Below, piece by piece: positions 32,886-34,072 of a stretch of DNA of 34,072 nt (within the stretch, counting starts at the first letter, position 1; each line of letters begins with the position of its first letter). The notes beneath the pieces are model-generated. The model was not told the DNA's origin. It did not search any database and worked only from the letters and a program-made list of their open reading frames with translations. Location of the stretch: assembly GCF_021654285.1 (NCBI RefSeq), contig NZ_JAKFZS010000044.1:1-34072 (forward strand). The letters are read 5' to 3'. Source of the stretch: Pseudoalteromonas luteoviolacea (GTDB lineage Bacteria > Pseudomonadota > Gammaproteobacteria > Enterobacterales > Alteromonadaceae). The position numbers and the translations under genes are program-made.

Positions 32886-33929
32886 TTAACGCTTTAAACT
32901 CGCTGAGAAATCGAGCATACGATTAAGTGAGCGTAATGCACCTTCACGTAACTCCATATCAACGAATACTTCTTTGCCTTCGGGGTTGATAAGTGCTTCT
33001 TCAATCGCCTGTAAGCCATTCATTGCCATCCACGGGCAATGTGCACAGCTGCGACATGTTGCACCTTCACCGGCTGTTGGCGCTTCGAAGAACTCTTTCT
33101 CTGGACAAAGCTGCTGCATCTTATAAAAGATACCGCGATCGGTCGCCACAATAAACTTCTGGTTATCCATATCCTGCGCGGCTTTAATGAGCTGGCTCGT
33201 CGAGCCCACTGCATCAGCTAAGTCAACGATCTCAGCTGGCGACTCAGGGTGAACTAACACGGCCGCATCTGGGTGAAGCGCTTTCATGTCTTTCAGCGCT
33301 TGCGTCTTGAATTCATCATGAACGATACAAGCACCGTTCCACATGATCATATCCGCACCAGTTTTCTTCTGAATGTAAGAGCCTAAATGCTTATCAGGGC
33401 CCCAAATAATGGTTTCCCCTTCAGAATCCAAATGCTCAACGATTTCAAGAGCGCATGAAGAGGTGACAATCCAATCTGCGCGCGCTTTTACCGCGGTAGA
33501 CGTGTTCGCGTATACAACAACCTTTCTTTCAGGATGCTGATCACAGAACTTAGAAAACTCGTCTATTGGACAACCCACATCCAATGAGCAAGTTGCTGCC
33601 AATGTTGGCATCACAACGGTTTTCTCCGGCGTTAATATTTTCGCCGTTTCACCCATGAAACGAACACCGGCGACGATAATAATATCTGCATCTTCTTGCT
33701 TAGCACCAAAACGTGCCATTTCTAATGAATCTGCAACACAACCACCTGTTTCCTCAGCAAGCGCTTGGATCACAGGATCTGTGTAATAATGGGCAACCAA
33801 GACCGCGTTTTTCTCTTTTAACAATGACTTGATACGCGCTTTATACTGCGCTTTTTCTTCATCATTTAACGGTGCTGGCTTTGGAGGAAATATATAATCC
33901 TCAGGCATGATTTGTTCTGCTAGACTCAT
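32886..33929 (-). CDS. nadA: Quinolinate synthase NadA
   Basis: An iron-sulfur enzyme condensing iminoaspartate with dihydroxyacetone phosphate to quinolinate in de novo NAD synthesis; it works with NadB, which is not in the window. The ATG at 33929 gives 347 residues, the same as E. coli NadA; a GTG at 33950 would add seven unsupported residues. [4Fe-4S] ligands fit Cys114, Cys201 and Cys298, with the Cys-x-x-Cys-x-x-Cys motif at 292-298. Other blocks include Ala-His-Tyr-Tyr-Thr-Asp-Pro, Asp-Ser-Leu-Glu-Met-Ala-Arg, Gly-Val-Arg-Phe-Met-Gly-Glu-Thr-Ala-Lys, His-Pro-Glu-Ser-Pro and Ser-Thr-Ser-Gln-Leu. It is a single gene followed by the tRNA-Ser unit. Confidence 0.98.
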   Translation of the reverse strand: MSLAEQIMPEDYIFPPKPAPLNDEEKAQYKARIKSLLKEKNAVLVAHYYTDPVIQALAEETGGCVADSLEMARFGAKQEDADIIIVAGVRFMGETAKILTPEKTVVMPTLAATCSLDVGCPIDEFSKFCDQHPERKVVVYANTSTAVKARADWIVTSSCALEIVEHLDSEGETIIWGPDKHLGSYIQKKTGADMIMWNGACIVHDEFKTQALKDMKALHPDAAVLVHPESPAEIVDLADAVGSTSQLIKAAQDMDNQKFIVATDRGIFYKMQQLCPEKEFFEAPTAGEGATCRSCAHCPWMAMNGLQAIEEALINPEGKEVFVDMELREGALRSLNRMLDFSASLKR

Positions 33930-33968
33930 TCTCTCGACCACATAGTCCACATTGCATAATTGCCGCGA

Positions 33969-33974
33969 ATTATA
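33969..33974 (-). promoter_or_regulatory. Candidate -10 of nadA
   Basis: A perfect TATAAT on the minus strand would start transcription near 33962 and leave a leader of about 33 bases before the ATG at 33929. The matching -35 region is poor, so this may be an activator-dependent or weak promoter. The remaining bases to the window end contain nothing I can assign. Confidence 0.4.
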
Positions 33975-34072
33975 CGAAAAATACGGAGATAATCCTAGTA
34001 ATAGACGATATTCACAAAGAATATTTAAGAATAAATGAATCGAAAAGATAATGGTGGGTCATGATGGACTCG

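Overview
This window looks like a chromosomal segment from a marine gammaproteobacterium of the Alteromonadales, most likely Pseudoalteromonas or a close relative. The support is AT-rich composition and full-length, E. coli-like housekeeping proteins (RecB, RecC, RecD, NadA, AceK, YejK/YejL/YejM) mixed with families typical of Alteromonadales and Vibrionales (COG3014/LpoB-like/LPP20 lipoproteins, an FHA-winged-helix protein, Mpo1-like DUF962). Genus is inferred from overall gene content. I see no phage, integrase, transposase, CRISPR array or plasmid functions. Apart from one unusual tandem repeat at the left edge, it reads as stable core chromosome.

Layout. 1-60: twelve copies of TCAGG cut by the window edge. 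119-5594: an envelope block, with a MltC-like lytic transglycosylase and an LPP20 lipoprotein on the minus strand, facing a plus-strand run of three lipoproteins (COG3014 family, LpoB-like, LPP20). 5641-8428: yejK (nucleoid-associated protein) divergent from yejL-yejM; the YejM periplasmic domain is short and degenerate. 8526-13376: a small DUF4124-like exported protein, then a tightly overlapping operon of aceK, a LysR regulator and an M32 carboxypeptidase. 13407-18867: short, mostly single-gene units, including a hypothetical protein, a solute-binding-like periplasmic protein, a two-TM protein, an M14-type deacylase/peptidase, a CBS-pair protein, an FHA-winged-helix protein and an Mpo1-like membrane protein.

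18974-28948: the recC-recB-recD operon on the minus strand, with overlapping reading frames and a clear terminator, preceded by a diguanylate cyclase gene. 29285-32365: an unrecognised protein with a seven-asparagine tract, whose 3' end overlaps convergently with a membrane Ser/Thr kinase carrying C-terminal TPRs. 32697-32786: tRNA-Ser(GGA) with its own promoter. 32886-33929: nadA.

Functional reading. The left block probably serves peptidoglycan and outer-membrane maintenance. The yej block ties nucleoid and LPS/envelope functions together as in enterics. aceK controls isocitrate dehydrogenase at the glyoxylate branch point, here apart from aceBA and coupled to a LysR gene. RecBCD handles double-strand break repair. 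The most interesting unexplained elements are the kinase/asparagine-tract gene pair, the lipoprotein cluster, the reduced YejM, the aceK-lysR-carboxypeptidase operon and the pentanucleotide repeat. No single element proves a new system.
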